The notes under the pieces are model-generated. The model was not told the DNA's origin, did not search any database, and worked only from the letters and a program-made list of their open reading frames with translations. Below are positions 10,527-22,230 of a stretch of 64,000 nucleotides of DNA, in pieces (within the stretch, counting starts at the first letter, position 1; each line of letters begins with the position of its first letter). The translations under genes were made by a program, and so were the position numbers. The stretch is from the NCBI GenBank assembly GCA_019843655.1, contig JACDQD010000001.1, positions 46,584,443 through 46,648,442 of the forward strand. Reading direction: 5' to 3'. This DNA is from Lethocerus indicus. Taxonomy: Eukaryota; Arthropoda; Insecta; Hemiptera; Belostomatidae.

Positions 10527-11081
10527 TCTTCTTATATGGAGAAATAATTTGTTAAGCTCTGTTATGCGCTGTTTCGTTATTAGATATAATTTGTGTTTTA
10601 GTTTTGGCTCTTCGAATTATCGGGTAAGAATTTCACTAGTTTTGTTGTTGATTCAATATGATAGGTTAAGTAATATTTTTAAATTTGTCACAGAGTCTCC
10701 TGTGAGATATCGTGCTGAACGGATGTATTCCTAATCGCGCTATCTTCGAACCCTTTTCTTAGTGTGTTAGACAGTGTTTTTATGCGTGGAATTTTCTATA
10801 CACAGTGCTCACGTGATCTACTTTAATTGTACTTTTTTGCCCACTTATTGTTTGTGTAAGTAAATAACGGGTGAATTATTGTTTTTTGTAAGACAATAGC
10901 GGGTGAAAGACAGATCACCGCTCTGCACACACCTGCCACACGGCTCGGGCAGGTGGAACTCGTTTCAGTATAGACAGTATATAATTTGTACAGTCGGGTT
11001 TGCGTCCACTTGCCAAATAGATACTTTGAGTTCAAACGCAGACCAGACCAAACCGGACACATTAGGTTGGGACCACCATGA
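10527..11081. other. Intergenic, nothing recognised
   Basis: AT-rich and then mixed composition, ending at the 5'-truncated Jockey element. No gene was recognised. Confidence 0.35.
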
Positions 11082-11594
11082 GTGACAACTCCCCACTTTT
11101 TATCCGGTGGTGACTATAACGCGAACCATCCTCGCTGGGGTAGTAGAGTTGCGAATCCCAGAGGACGAATTTTGTCCACTATCCTCCAATCCCAAAATTA
11201 TAACATCATCTCTCCATCCTCCTATACCTATTGTCCCTCGGATAATTCTCGCCTTCCTGACCTCCTTGACTTCTTTGTCACCTTCGGTGTAAGGGGAATC
11301 CACAGCATAATATCTGTCCTGGATGATCTAACATCCGACCATACTCCAGTACTTCTCCTACTCGACCTTCATCTCATCCCAGATTCTTTACCCCCATCCC
11401 TTACACGAGGTCTAACTGATTGGATCCAATTCCAAAACCTCGTAGATTCCCGCATAAATCTTAACATCTCCTTAAAACCCCCTGCAGAAATCGATGCAGC
11501 CGTAGAAATGTTTACCATTACCATCCAAAACTCCGCATGGGAAGCTTCCAAAGCTTCTCAACCTTCCTCATTTCCATCAAATTTTGTTCCTTGA
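11082..11594 (+). pseudogene. Jockey ORF2, endonuclease part
   Basis: The frame begins inside the endonuclease at the GGDYNANHPRWGS motif, which matches the conserved GD.N..H..WG of Jockey-clade nucleases, and contains the SDHTPVLL motif near its end; this His-containing motif is part of the catalytic site. The N-terminal strand with the WNANG motif seen in the second element at 18.6 kb is absent. The frame closes at 11594 before the reverse transcriptase. Confidence 0.8.
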
Positions 11595-11721
11595 AAAATC
11601 CCATTACATATACGCTTCCTCATAACCGCGAAAAGGAGAGCTCGAGCTGCCTGGAGACGTACTCGTTATCCTTCCGATCGTCTTAGATTTCACCAGTTAT
11701 CCCGCCAGCTACATTCCGAAC

Positions 11722-13200
11722 TTGTTACCATTAAATCCGAAAGATACAACTCCTATATATCCTCGCTCTCAACCCAAGATCATTCATTCCTTGTGGAAAG
11801 CCACCAAACGACTTCTTTCTTATCCAGCAGTGAGTGCGCCTCTTCGCAAAAGTGACGGCTCTTGGGCCAGAATTGATGCGGAAAAGGCGGCCGAGTTCGC
11901 CAAACACTTAACTACGACCTTCAGACCACACCCTGATCCTGATACAGATCACACCAACTCTGTATCTGAATTTCTCCTATCACCAATCCCTCTTTCCCCT
12001 CCTCCTAAGGCTATCCTACCTTCCGAAGTTGCTTATATCATCCAAAAGCTCCCCGCACGTAAAGCCCCCGGCTTCGACTTAATAACGTCAGATGTACTCC
12101 GCCACCTTCCTAGGCGAGCCATAGTATTTTTAACTTAGCTCTACAATAGAATCCTAAGAACAACCTATTTCCCAATCCTTTGGAAGTTCTCCCTAGTAAA
12201 GCTAATCCCCAAACCTAACAAACGCCCCTTTGAACCGTCCTCCTATAGGCCAATAAGCCTTTTACCATCTCTTTCAAAAATCTTTGAGAGACTCCTTCTA
12301 AAACGACTCCTTCCAATCATCGATTCCTCAAATATAATTCCCAATCATCAATTTGGCTTCAGATCGCAGCACTCTAGTATCCAGCAGTGCTTCCGCGATG
12401 TAGATGAGATCTCTGGAGCTTGGTCAGTGCTGCGGTGGTGTCTTCCTCGATGTTGCAGAAGCATTTGATCGAGTTTGGCACCCCGGGTTACTGTTTAAGC
12501 TCAAAAGCATCCTTCCCAATACATATTACCTCATCCTCAAAACCTACCTTGAGGACAGGTTCTTCAGAGTTAAGGAAGGCCAAGAGCTACTGTTTAGTCG
12601 AAGCGTCTGTCCCTCAAGGTAGTGTCCTAGGCCCACTCCTATACACAATATATACCTCCGATATACCTACATATCCTTCTACAGTCCTCGCCACATTTGC
12701 TGATGACGCATGCCTCCTCACCTCCGACCAAAATCCATCAACTACAACCATCAACCTCCAGGAGCACCTTTCCAACATCCAGTCCTGGTGCAAACTGTGG
12801 AGGGTGAAGGTGAATAGCTCCAAGTCTACCCACGTCACCTTCACACCACGTCGACAACCTTGCCCTCCTGTTCTGTTGAACAATGTTCCTATTCCCACCC
12901 GACAGCATGCGCGCTACATAGACAAAAGGCTCACGTGGAACCCCCATACGCGACTCAAAAGAACAGATCTCAATCGCAAATTTGGACTGCTGAGACCTCT
13001 TATGAAAAGGACATCAAAACTTCTAATAGACAACAAACTGACAATATACAAATCCATTTTAAAACCGACATGGACTTACTATGAATTGAACTATGGGGTT
13101 CCACCAAGAAATCCAACATCGCCCGCATCCAGAGATTCCAGTCACAAGTCCTTCGTACCATCCTTAATGCTCCCTGGTATGTTGCTAACCTAACACCCCC
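11722..13200 (+). pseudogene. Jockey ORF2, reverse transcriptase part
   Basis: The reverse transcriptase is spread over at least three frames. Landmarks in order are KLPARKAPGFD, SYRPISLLPSLSKIFE, NHQFGFR, FLDVAEAFDRVWH, QGSVLGPLLY and FADDACLLT, the last being the catalytic YADD-type box with F in the first place. A stop follows about residue 138 of the first open segment (near 12136), and a frameshift lies near 12400. The last part, with IPTRQHARYI, is the usual C-terminal region. Function is lost. Confidence 0.85.
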
Positions 13201-13376
13201 GCGTCGGCTCAAACGCCACTGGCCTAGAGACTGTCTGTAGGCCGGATTCAGGTCAAAAGTGCCATCACTGGGTGGCGTCTTTTTGAGGCGAAGCAAGTCA
13301 AACCAATTAAACAACCGCCATTGTACCTATAACTAGTAACAGTTGATTGTACAAAAAAAGTAAAGTTAAAAAAAAA

Positions 13377-14339
13377 TATGTTTTATTATCAGTGGGTGAT
13401 TGTATGATTCGTATTGCGGTTTTTGATCTCCTAATATTAAGTAGCCGGTCTGTCCTGATCTGATTTCGTTTAAATTGTTTTATTCTTGTCCCTTTGTCTT
13501 TTGTCGGGTTATCCATAAATCGGTGGTGTCCTTTATATCTGTTTGTTATCGATTGCCAGTGTTATTTTTCTTTTCCGTCTACTTTATTACCTCTTCCTTA
13601 GCGTCTGTTTCTTCTAATTTCTTCGTATGTAGGGTTTATTTATACTTGCCATCGTTTTTCCCATCCAAATTTAAAATTGGGCATTTGAAAAGGAAGTGGA
13701 CATCGAAAAAGGGAGTGAAAATCGGTGGTGCCGTTTTTTCTCTTAATTTTAAATGGCCAATAGGTTCCGGAATTAAGAGATCGAAACATGAATTTTAAGT
13801 CGTGTGACCCACAATCAAACTATTCAACTCTCAACTAGGGTATCGTCTGGCCGCCAATTGGGGACGATAATCTATATCAACTTCAGCTATTACAGTTTGA
13901 TTGCGACCTACCGATTAGAAATGCGGATAATGTGTATTGCGCAATGATTGCATCAAGTAATGATCGACTGCAATTCAGTCTTTATTGTTTCCCGGAATCC
14001 GGGCGGGCAGAGGGGATTCAACGTTGCCGGGCAACGAATCGATACTACTGATGGAAAGGTTGAAACCCGGGGAGCCCGCGCTTTTCTCTCCGGCATTTGA
14101 TGAACCGGTAGTTTGTCATTTATATATAGAATGACCGTTACATATAATAAATAAATTACTATATATGTGTAATATGTATTTATATATACATTTAATTCCG
14201 GACGATTTTTTAATTTATATACGGATATAGATACTGTACCACGACGGGAACTGGAATTATCACCGATATTTTGGCTGTTTGCGGATGGTTCCCAGTAATA
14301 CGGGAAGAAGTAAGCAGTAGGATTAACGACACCTTACCT
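13377..14339. other. Intergenic, nothing recognised
   Basis: No gene, RNA or repeat was recognised on either strand. Confidence 0.35.
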
Positions 14340-15265
14340 TCAGCTACATAGAGGACCCCGATTCGAACCACTCTCCAAAGACCCTTCCAGTGGAGCTCGC
14401 ACGGGTCGTTTCGAAACACAGGAAAAATTCCGGAACAGAGAGTCAACCCCCGCCAACCGAGGTTCTTTCCACAGTATTGCCCGATCCCACCAGAAGTTGA
14501 CGATTAGAAATAAACTACCATTTAAATATATATTGCACCACGTATAAAATAACGCTATTCAACCCTAATAAAGAAATTAAACTGTATTTTTAAGGATAGC
14601 GCACACGGCTTAGAGTTAAGAGGGGTCGGGGGTGCGGATCGAACCGACAGGCAACCTGCCCCAACCCGAAGTGGTGTAGGGCTGCCTGCCAGCGCCGCCA
14701 AATAAATAACGACCCTCCCGCCACAGCCCCAATTAGGCACTTACTAAAGATTACCCAGACTCAGAGTTTGGAATATACAGTTTTATCGAGGGAGGCAATG
14801 AAATGGGCGATGAAATTTCTGTTTCCCAATTAGGACGGCCCGCTCTCGAAAACAGCTAAAGTTAATAAAACCATTTTAAACGGACGGAAGACAATGAGCG
14901 GGGATAATACCACTTAGGTCGAGTGGGCCCGTATAGGAAGGATGTTTGCAGTAAATACATTAGGTTAATGATGGATTGAGACATCGACATTGGAGTTTAG
15001 AGAGCCGGAGGCATTTTGTCAGCGGCGAGCGCCGGCGCCGGCAACCTCCATTCAATATTGAGAATCGCCCACCCAAACCACACACCGACCCCCGCTACTA
15101 ACCTAGTAATTGTTAATATAGAAATCAGAAAATATAGTGAAATAAGTAAACATATTAACCAGTAAATTTTAAATTTAAACAGGGAAATAGGGAAAAGGGG
15201 GAAATGAGGAAATATGGAAATGGGGAAGTGAGGAAGTGCCCGGAACTGAACCCGGGCCATCTTTG
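14340..15265 (-). repeat. tRNA-derived SINE-like fragments
   Basis: Three minus-strand matches to the RNA polymerase III B box (GGTTCRANNCC) occur: GGTTCGAATCGGGG near 14356-14370, GGTTCGATCC near 14632-14645 followed by a C-rich arm, and GGGTTCAGTTCC near 15240-15256. The middle one lies in a GC-rich block (14575-14735) that stands out from its surroundings. No complete tRNA cloverleaf was found, so old tRNA-derived SINEs are more likely than functional tRNA genes. Confidence 0.4.
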
Positions 15266-15350
15266 GCCGGTGAACCTATCAATTTCGAATCTTCACATTG
15301 GCACGGTTTTGTACAGATGCGAATACTTTATTTTTCTACGAATATATGTA

Positions 15351-15356
<6 letters not shown>

Positions 15357-15403
<47 letters not shown>
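15357..15403. repeat. (TA)n microsatellite
   Basis: Uninterrupted TA dinucleotides. Confidence 0.95.
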
Positions 15404-15406
<3 letters not shown>

Positions 15407-15970
15407 CGGTGGAATATATATCATTCTTTGGAATTCAAATGTTTTTTTAGAATTCGCATACTTTTTCGCATGGTTAATTGGGGAAAATAAATGAAAAATA
15501 AAAACCGGAAGCGGACGCAGATTTACTTTCAGACCGGAGACTTTTACCTTATTAAATAGTCAATTTTCCAAACACCCAGCTAGTAATTACTCATTGGCGA
15601 GCGTAATTTCTATTACTAGCAGAAAGCTACATGGGGGGGGGGGGAGAAACTCGAACCGCTTATTGATAATATACCAGACAAAAAATTAGCATGCAGTTTT
15701 TTCCTCTGTCTGGGAGGAATCTCCTAGCGGGGATACAACCGGAATGGAGATTGCCGAGGCGGGGGAAAAACCCGTCGAAACTGCGGTGGGATTGGAAGGC
15801 CCACTGACCCCATTAGAGGGTGGGGTAGACTTACATTCAAAGCGGGACTACCCCAACATCAACTTGTTGCTGTAAACACCAGTTGAATTCCCATTCCGGT
15901 CCCGAAATTGAATAGCGCTTTATTATTTCAAACGTTATATCCGACGCCGAATTACTATTAGACCGGGTAG

Positions 15971-16009
15971 TAATATTTACTAGCTACTAATAGTAGCTAG
16001 TAAATATTA
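15971..16009. repeat. Perfect palindrome with one-base centre
   Basis: Nineteen bases (TAATATTTACTAGCTACTA) are followed by a single A and then by their exact reverse complement. It sits at the start of an ATT-rich low-complexity stretch that runs to about 16170. Confidence 0.9.
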
Positions 16010-16235
16010 TTATTTATATTGTTGTTATTATTAATAAGCACTGCTGCTAAGCAGCTATCACTCCAAGTATGATTATATTATTATTAATATTATTTATTAT
16101 TATTAATTACTTACTATTATTAACTATTAATTAATAATTAACTATCATTATTAATGATTATTATTATTATTATACAAATATTTACGAAGAATAACCACGT
16201 TCCGGTAACTTGTTTAACTTTATAGATATATAAAG

Positions 16236-16238
<3 letters not shown>

Positions 16239-16293
<55 letters not shown>
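16239..16293. repeat. (TA)n microsatellite
   Basis: Uninterrupted TA dinucleotides. Confidence 0.95.
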
Positions 16294-16295
<2 letters not shown>

Positions 16296-16529
16296 TAAGG
16301 CTTTATGTATGTAGTCGTCGTATGAAAGCCAAGGCATAATTAAAATTTATATTTTATAGCCCATTCCATCCCGATTTTAAAGATTAGGACAATAAGAGCA
16401 GAATAAGAGTCAGTATAAGGAAAATAGAAAGTGGTCCAAACAAGAAGAATACAACATCTGTATATTGTTTACAACATTTTATGTATAATTAATCTTATGT
16501 ATAATGTATAAGAAAAATAAAGTAGTTTG

Positions 16530-16740
16530 GAGTACCGTAGTTTTCTCGATCTTCCGTCTCCGCTCGCCGGTTGGGTCTCCTGTGGCCGTTTTGGTCTTTC
16601 ACCAGACCGGTTTCGGCCGCTCGCCATCTTTAGTAGCCGTGTGACCGTGCAGCTGGCGGACACAGCTACTTGAGATGGCCGAAACCGGTCTGGCGAAAGA
16701 CTAAAACAGCCACAGGAAGCCGAAGTTCGTGAAAATAGAA
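16530..16740. mobile_element. Head-to-head pair of PLE ends
   Basis: A minus-strand hammerhead-like end (about 16530-16640) faces a plus-strand one (about 16655-16740), forming an inverted repeat of about 90 bases per arm. The left core reads CTAAAGA instead of CTGAAGA. The right core reads CTTGAGA and has lost most of stem II (16665-16694). GAAACCGGTC is kept in both. The endonuclease is absent. Confidence 0.65.
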
Positions 16741-17195
16741 CAAACAATCAAACCTGCATAAAAGACATCCAAAACTTGAGAACTACTAGTGCAACTAGTA
16801 ACATTGAGGCAGACGCATGCAACATAATTCCAAATTAAGACTATAAACCGCGGTCGGAGTTTGTTTTTTCTTTAATAGGAAATCGTACGAAACTCGTAAG
16901 AATTAAAGAAAAAGAAATCTAAATAGGTAGGGAGTCTGGTCGTAGCTTGCACACCGCGTGGACGCGTTTCTATTGTTCTCCATTATTTTCGTTTTTTTTT
17001 CCATGTAATTTCAGCGCGTTTTGATCTGTAATTTCTTGTCTACTGTTCATAATTTATCCTATGTTTGTCATAGAGTTTGTGTTCTTACAGTGTAGAGTTG
17101 TGCTAGTACTGTTATTAAAGGAAATCATCTCGCCGAGGCCTGCTTATAAACAGAGCCGTTAAGAGACACAATAAGGCAAGTACCATTCCATTAAT

Positions 17196-18600
17196 ATGGA
17201 TGCATCATTTGGAGAGCGATTTTATGTCAGCGTGTTAAAGAAAAGCGATAGACATAAAGCGAAAAAGAAAAAAAAATCAACCCGAAGAGACAAATCAACT
17301 CCACACCCACTCGAGAAACAAAGAAACACAGATGCAGTCAAAAGGAAACCACACCAGAACCAATAGAAACGAATAATCAATTTCAAAGCTTGGAAGAAAA
17401 AGATTTGATAGATAATGAACAAAGTAATACTCATAAACCACCACCTATTTATATCAAAAATGTCCTAGATTATGGCAACCTTCTATGCCTACTAAAAAAA
17501 TTAACCAAGAAAGATGAATTTGTTTGCAAATCAAGGCAGGCAGATATCATGATCCAAACAACTACATCCGACAGCTATAGAGCCATTGTGAAGGCTTTAA
17601 GAGAAAAAAATGAGTCCTTTCACACGTACCAACACAAGAACGAGAAGCCATTTCGCGTAGTAGTGAGGAATTACATTCCTCAACCCCAAAAATGATGATA
17701 AAAGAAGAACTCGAAGAAAACGGGTTCAAAATAAGGAACATTGCCGACATTATAGATAATAAAACAAAAAACCGCTCTCGCTATTTTTCATAGATTTGGA
17801 ACCTAACAAAAACAACAGCGAAATATTCGAATTACAAACATTAGTTTACACAAAAATCACAATAGAAGAACCGTATAAAAAAATATTATTGTCCAGCGCC
17901 ACCGCTGCCAAGAGTACAGGCACACAGAAAAATATTGCAACCACCAGTTCAGGTGCGTAACATGTGGCAAAGAACATGCCACAAGTGAGTACACAAAGAG
18001 ATTCCAAGAAGCTGCCACACGTGCCCTCTACAAGGGGCAACATCCGGCCAATTATCGTGGATGCCAAGTACATAGAGACCTAAAATAAAAAAAGCACCCT
18101 TAACGTCCGATCAGCAAACCCACTACCGTAAAAAAAATTCAACCCGGAATATCCTTCGCTGCTGCTTTACAGCAAACTATTGGAGACCTGCGACAGGAAG
18201 AATTCCCGCCCCTTCCACAAAAAATTAGTCTGAATGACAACCCAAACGACAAATGGTCACAACCAATACCACCAGCACCGGCACCGGCACCGGCACCAGC
18301 ACCAGCTCCAGTATCAGCACCAGGGCCAGCACCAGCTCCATCACGCACAGAAGCAAGCAGAGCCAACCATCAACAACCTTCCACCAGCCGGCAACCACCA
18401 TTGACACCATTGTGTCAAAGGACAACTTTCCGGGAAAGAGCACTCCCAGCCTATATCCCTCCTCCTCCTCCTAACCATCAGGACATATCCTCACTCCTAA
18501 CAAACATCCTTAATGACTTTAAAAATCGCATCACTCCTTTAATTACCGTCCTAACAACAGTAATGACCAACCTAATTCCTCTCCTAAGCCACAAACCATG
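17196..18600 (+). pseudogene. Jockey ORF1 (gag-like RNA-binding protein)
   Basis: A start at 17196 opens a lysine-rich N-terminus (MDASFGERFYVSVLKK) that shifts frame near 17367. The main open segment (to 17695) carries PPIYIKNV, SYRAIVKALREK, FHTYQHKNEKPFRVVVRNY, typical of the PRE_C2HC region of Jockey Gag proteins. After another shift come CCHC-like zinc-knuckle remnants (HRCQEYRHTEKYC, RCVTCGKEHA) near 17890-18000; one expected Cys is replaced by Arg. A proline/alanine-rich stretch made by hexamer repeats follows (about 18266-18345). Such proteins coat element RNA and help move it to the nucleus. Three or more frameshifts inactivate it. Confidence 0.8.
18266..18345 (+). repeat. CACCGG/CACCAG hexamer minisatellite
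   Basis: About a dozen imperfect six-base units (CACCGG, CACCAG, CTCCAG) within the Jockey ORF1 remnant encode alternating Pro and Ala in one frame. Confidence 0.75.
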
Positions 18601-20280
18601 AGTCTCGGACAGGGGTACCTCACACTTCTACTATGGAACGCCAACGGATTAAATCAACATAGGGACGAACTCGACCTACTAATTCACAACAAACGTATTG
18701 ACGTTGTACTTATTACTGAAACACATTTTACGTCGCGTTCCTACTTTAACATCAGGGACTACACTACCTATAGGACTGATCACCCGGTCAATACGGCACA
18801 CGGGGGCACAGCTCCGTAGCTCCTTGCCCCATTATCCTTTCTCCAACAGAAAAACTGAGTCCCTAATGTCCACATCCATTAAAATATCCTCCTCGCGAGA
18901 TGTTCTTACCCTGGCCGCTGTCTACTGTCCTCCCAACAAGACTCTCACTCGACAACAACTTTTCACCTTCTTCCAGTCCCTCGGACCCACTTTCCTATGC
19001 GGTGGTGACTACAATGCTAAACACCAGCAGTGGGGCTCTAGAGTCACTACCCCCAGGGGTAACCTCCTATTCCAAGTCCTTTCCGGAATTCCCCATCGGG
19101 TCCATAGCCCACCCTACGCTACCCATTGGCCCACAGCACGCTCTAAATTACCCGATATCCTAGACTTCTTTATATCATCCAATATCCCTCTTCCCCATGT
19201 TCCAGTCCAAACACTCGACCACCTTTCCTCCGATCATAGCCCGGTTCTATTGCTTTTAACGCCGAACCTGTTCCTTCTTACACAAAACCTTCCCTCATCT
19301 TGGGACATGTCAACTGGGAAAAATTCCAAACCGACTTGACATTAAAAATCGACCTAAAAGTCTCTCTGAAAACACATTCAGAGATAGACTCTGCAGTAAA
19401 TAACTTAATCGAGAGCATACAACACTCAATATGGAATAACACAATACCGGGCAAAAGCAAACCGTATCTCGACAGAGTATGTCTTCCTCTCAATGTACGT
19501 TCACTAATAGAGCAGAAGAGACAGACTAGAGCAAGATGGCAGCGATCTAGACTTCCATCTGATCCAAGGACGCAACTTCAACCGACTCAATAATAAACTA
19601 AAGACTTAACTAAAGCAGTTAAGGGAAGACAGATGATACGGACGGCTCCCTTTGGCATGCTACCAAACGAATATTATCCCACAAACAAACCAATTTTCCT
19701 CTTCTTCATAATAATGGTTCCTGCGCCAAAACTGATAAAGAAAATGCAATCTCTTTGCCTATCACCTATATTCCCTCTATACACCTCACAGGGAAGATAT
19801 AGATGTACCCCATTCTGATCGAATCCACCTCGATTTGGACACTCCTCCACTTCTCCAACTTTCTCGCCCTCCAAAAGCATTTAATCCCCTCAAAATAAAA
19901 AAAGTAATCTTATCCCTCCCGTCAAAAAAAGCACAGGGTTATGACCTAATAACCTCTGAAATATTAAAACGACTACCTGACAAAGCCGCACTACACCTAA
20001 CGCACATTTATAATTCTGTTTTAAGAACCACATACTTCCCGGTATTATGGAAATAGTCAAATGATACACAAACCATCTAGACCAGTACACGTAGCGTCAT
20101 ACCCCTGCTCCTACACACAGATCTTCAAGTCCCATTTGTCCGAGACCTTGCCATACAACGATACAGCAACTTCCACTCACGACTCAACCCCGATCCACTG
20201 GTCCAAACCCTACTATCTCCCGACATCCCAAACGTTCTTTACAGACGCCTGAAAAGAAAGTGGCCACGCGACCTAAATGT
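18598..20280 (+). pseudogene. Jockey ORF2 (endonuclease and truncated RT)
   Basis: ORF2 starts with MSLGQGYLTLLLWNANGLNQ; WNANG and the ITETH motif that follows are endonuclease catalytic motifs. Further landmarks are AAVYCPPN, GGDYNAKHQQWGS and DHLSSDHSPVLL, the remaining nuclease motifs, spread over two frames. The linker and first RT segment follow (to about 20056), with LPSKKAQGYD and YFPVLWK. The catalytic FADD region is deleted, and the text resumes at the C-terminal end (LSETLPYN to about 20280). It starts just at the end of ORF1, as usual for two-ORF Jockey elements. Confidence 0.85.
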
Positions 20281-20440
20281 TTAAATAAATAAAATTAAAA
20301 AAATAAAATAAATAAATAAAGTAATAAAAAAAGGGGGGAACCAGTGGGTTTCTCCTCTGTTGTCTATTGTAGCTAGTGCCTATATCAATCTTGCTTGTTG
20401 TATAATTTTACAGTTGTAACAATAAAAGAGTGGAAAAAAA

Positions 20441-22230
20441 ATAGGTAGGAATAGACATATATTTTGTATTAGCTAATTAAGCACGGTTGTACCTCACATC
20501 ATTGTCGAATCAAATATTCCTTTATCAGAAACGGATTAAACCCAATATTTCTTTTTACCAGTGATTCTTTATTCAGGAAAGGTTGGGATAATTAAAATGT
20601 TCTTGTTAATAAGAACGATTCATAATTATTCATAAGATTCAGGTGCTCTTCGTACAATCGAACTAGAGAATCCCTAACCTTCACAACTCCGAACGGCTTG
20701 TACCGGCCCGGGGCAAGTGCAACTTGTTGCTCGGCCGCGATTCAACTTCCCTCATAACAATAACACTTAACACAACTTTTCACTTAGCAGGCTGTTGAAA
20801 ACTTACTCAGTATCGAAAAGTAGAAATATAGTTATATATAAATAAAATATCAAAGAATGCATACATTGTAAATAAAAGGATTGCCCATAGACTCATCCGT
20901 TGACATCCATAAATTTAATATCGATCTCTTTCTAATTCCGATTCAAATTTAACTTACTACAGAGCCATTTATTCTCTGTAATATTTTAATAACACCTCCA
21001 CATATATTCGACTACGCTTATTTTATTCACAAATGATTCCAAAACTTGGCTACTATCCCAAATCGGACAACTTGTTGCATTTTTTGTCAAATATATTAAA
21101 TGAGTAATGCGGTCGTGTTAACACACAAAATAATAAATACGAATTCCCAATTAATATGCAATACATCCAAGTAATTTGTATGATATATCATTAAACCCTT
21201 GCAAGGCCCCAGTATTTGTTATGGACAAATACAGAATAAAAGACAAGTTTACATTTAAACGAGTTTATTCACAATTATCAAAGGGACAAACATATAACAC
21301 TACGGTATATACACACACAGAGATTAAACAGAATTTAGAATCTTAAAGAATATAGAATAAACAACTTATACAATACATATTCAAAAAGTTCTAAGCACAA
21401 ACGTCTATATAAAGTAAATATAGGTAGTTTTACAATATAAATTCTAAAATAAAAAACTAATTGAAACCTAACCTTGATAAACAATAATTACGTACGTATT
21501 TTATAGAGTGTAATATGTGATAGCACACAACAATAAATTTGATCAACAAGCAATAATGCAGACAACACTATCCTATTTTAATATACTACGAACCATTAGA
21601 TACAAAGTAAAACCAATACATCAATAGAATAAAGAAAATACGCACATTAATATATAATACGAAAAGTTCCCACCCTCGTGTACGAATTAATTTCATTTTA
21701 GCACATGCTAAATTTAACAACCTTTTGTTACCCGAACGACAGCCGAAAATGTGTCAAAACCGTGCCCGAAGTCATGTGACACATTATTAGCATGCTCGGT
21801 TGAATTTTTCGACGGTAGTAACTTATGGTCGAGTCACAAATATGGATATCATATACGAGCCAGTGTACATGGAATAGTTTCAATAAAATTACAATAAGCA
21901 CAAAACGGTGTGCTTAAATAAATATCATATAAGCACAAAACGGTGTGCTTAAATAAATATCATATAGAATACAGATGAATTTATAAATTATTGTTAGCCA
22001 TAATAACTACTTTAAGAATACGAATTTTATACAGAATATTTTTAGAATTACAAGAGGCACAGATTAATACGCTAACAAAAAATCTTAAATCTTAATATTA
22101 AACAATAGCGCTAGAGCGAGAGAAATTATAAGTTAAATTTACAACCATAAGCAATACGAATATATCCTAGGTTATACACCATAAGAAGGCATCAATTATT
22201 TTACGAATAGACAAAATATAACTAGAATCT
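20441..22230. other. AT-rich intergenic region
   Basis: No gene was recognised. The stretch is strongly AT-rich with many short A/T runs. The only structured element seen is the 35-base tandem hairpin at 21894-21963. Confidence 0.4.
21894..21963. repeat. Two tandem 35-base units, each with a hairpin
   Basis: Two identical 35-base units lie back to back. Each contains AAGCACA and TGTGCTT, which can pair as a seven-base-pair stem around a six-base loop. Confidence 0.85.

Larger units (their letters stand above)
11082..13376 (+). mobile_element. Jockey-type non-LTR retrotransposon, 5' truncated
   Basis: This plus-strand element contains the C-terminal half of an apurinic-type endonuclease, then a reverse transcriptase and a 3' end with an A-rich tail (about 13351-13376). 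The first part of the endonuclease and the whole of ORF1 are missing, as expected from incomplete target-primed reverse transcription. Several stops and frameshifts break ORF2. A fragment of the same 3' region lies at 30843-31180. Confidence 0.85.
17100..20440 (+). mobile_element. Jockey-type non-LTR retrotransposon, internally deleted
   Basis: This is a longer plus-strand relative of the element at 11-13 kb. In order it holds a 5' untranslated stretch, a gag-like ORF1 (from 17196), an endonuclease-reverse transcriptase ORF2 (from 18598), and a 3' untranslated end with a polyadenylation-like AATAAAAGAG and a terminal A run. Most of the reverse transcriptase is missing: the sequence passes from the early SEILKRLP/YFPVLWK region (to 20056) straight to the C-terminal end. 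Frameshifts disrupt both genes. Confidence 0.85.
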
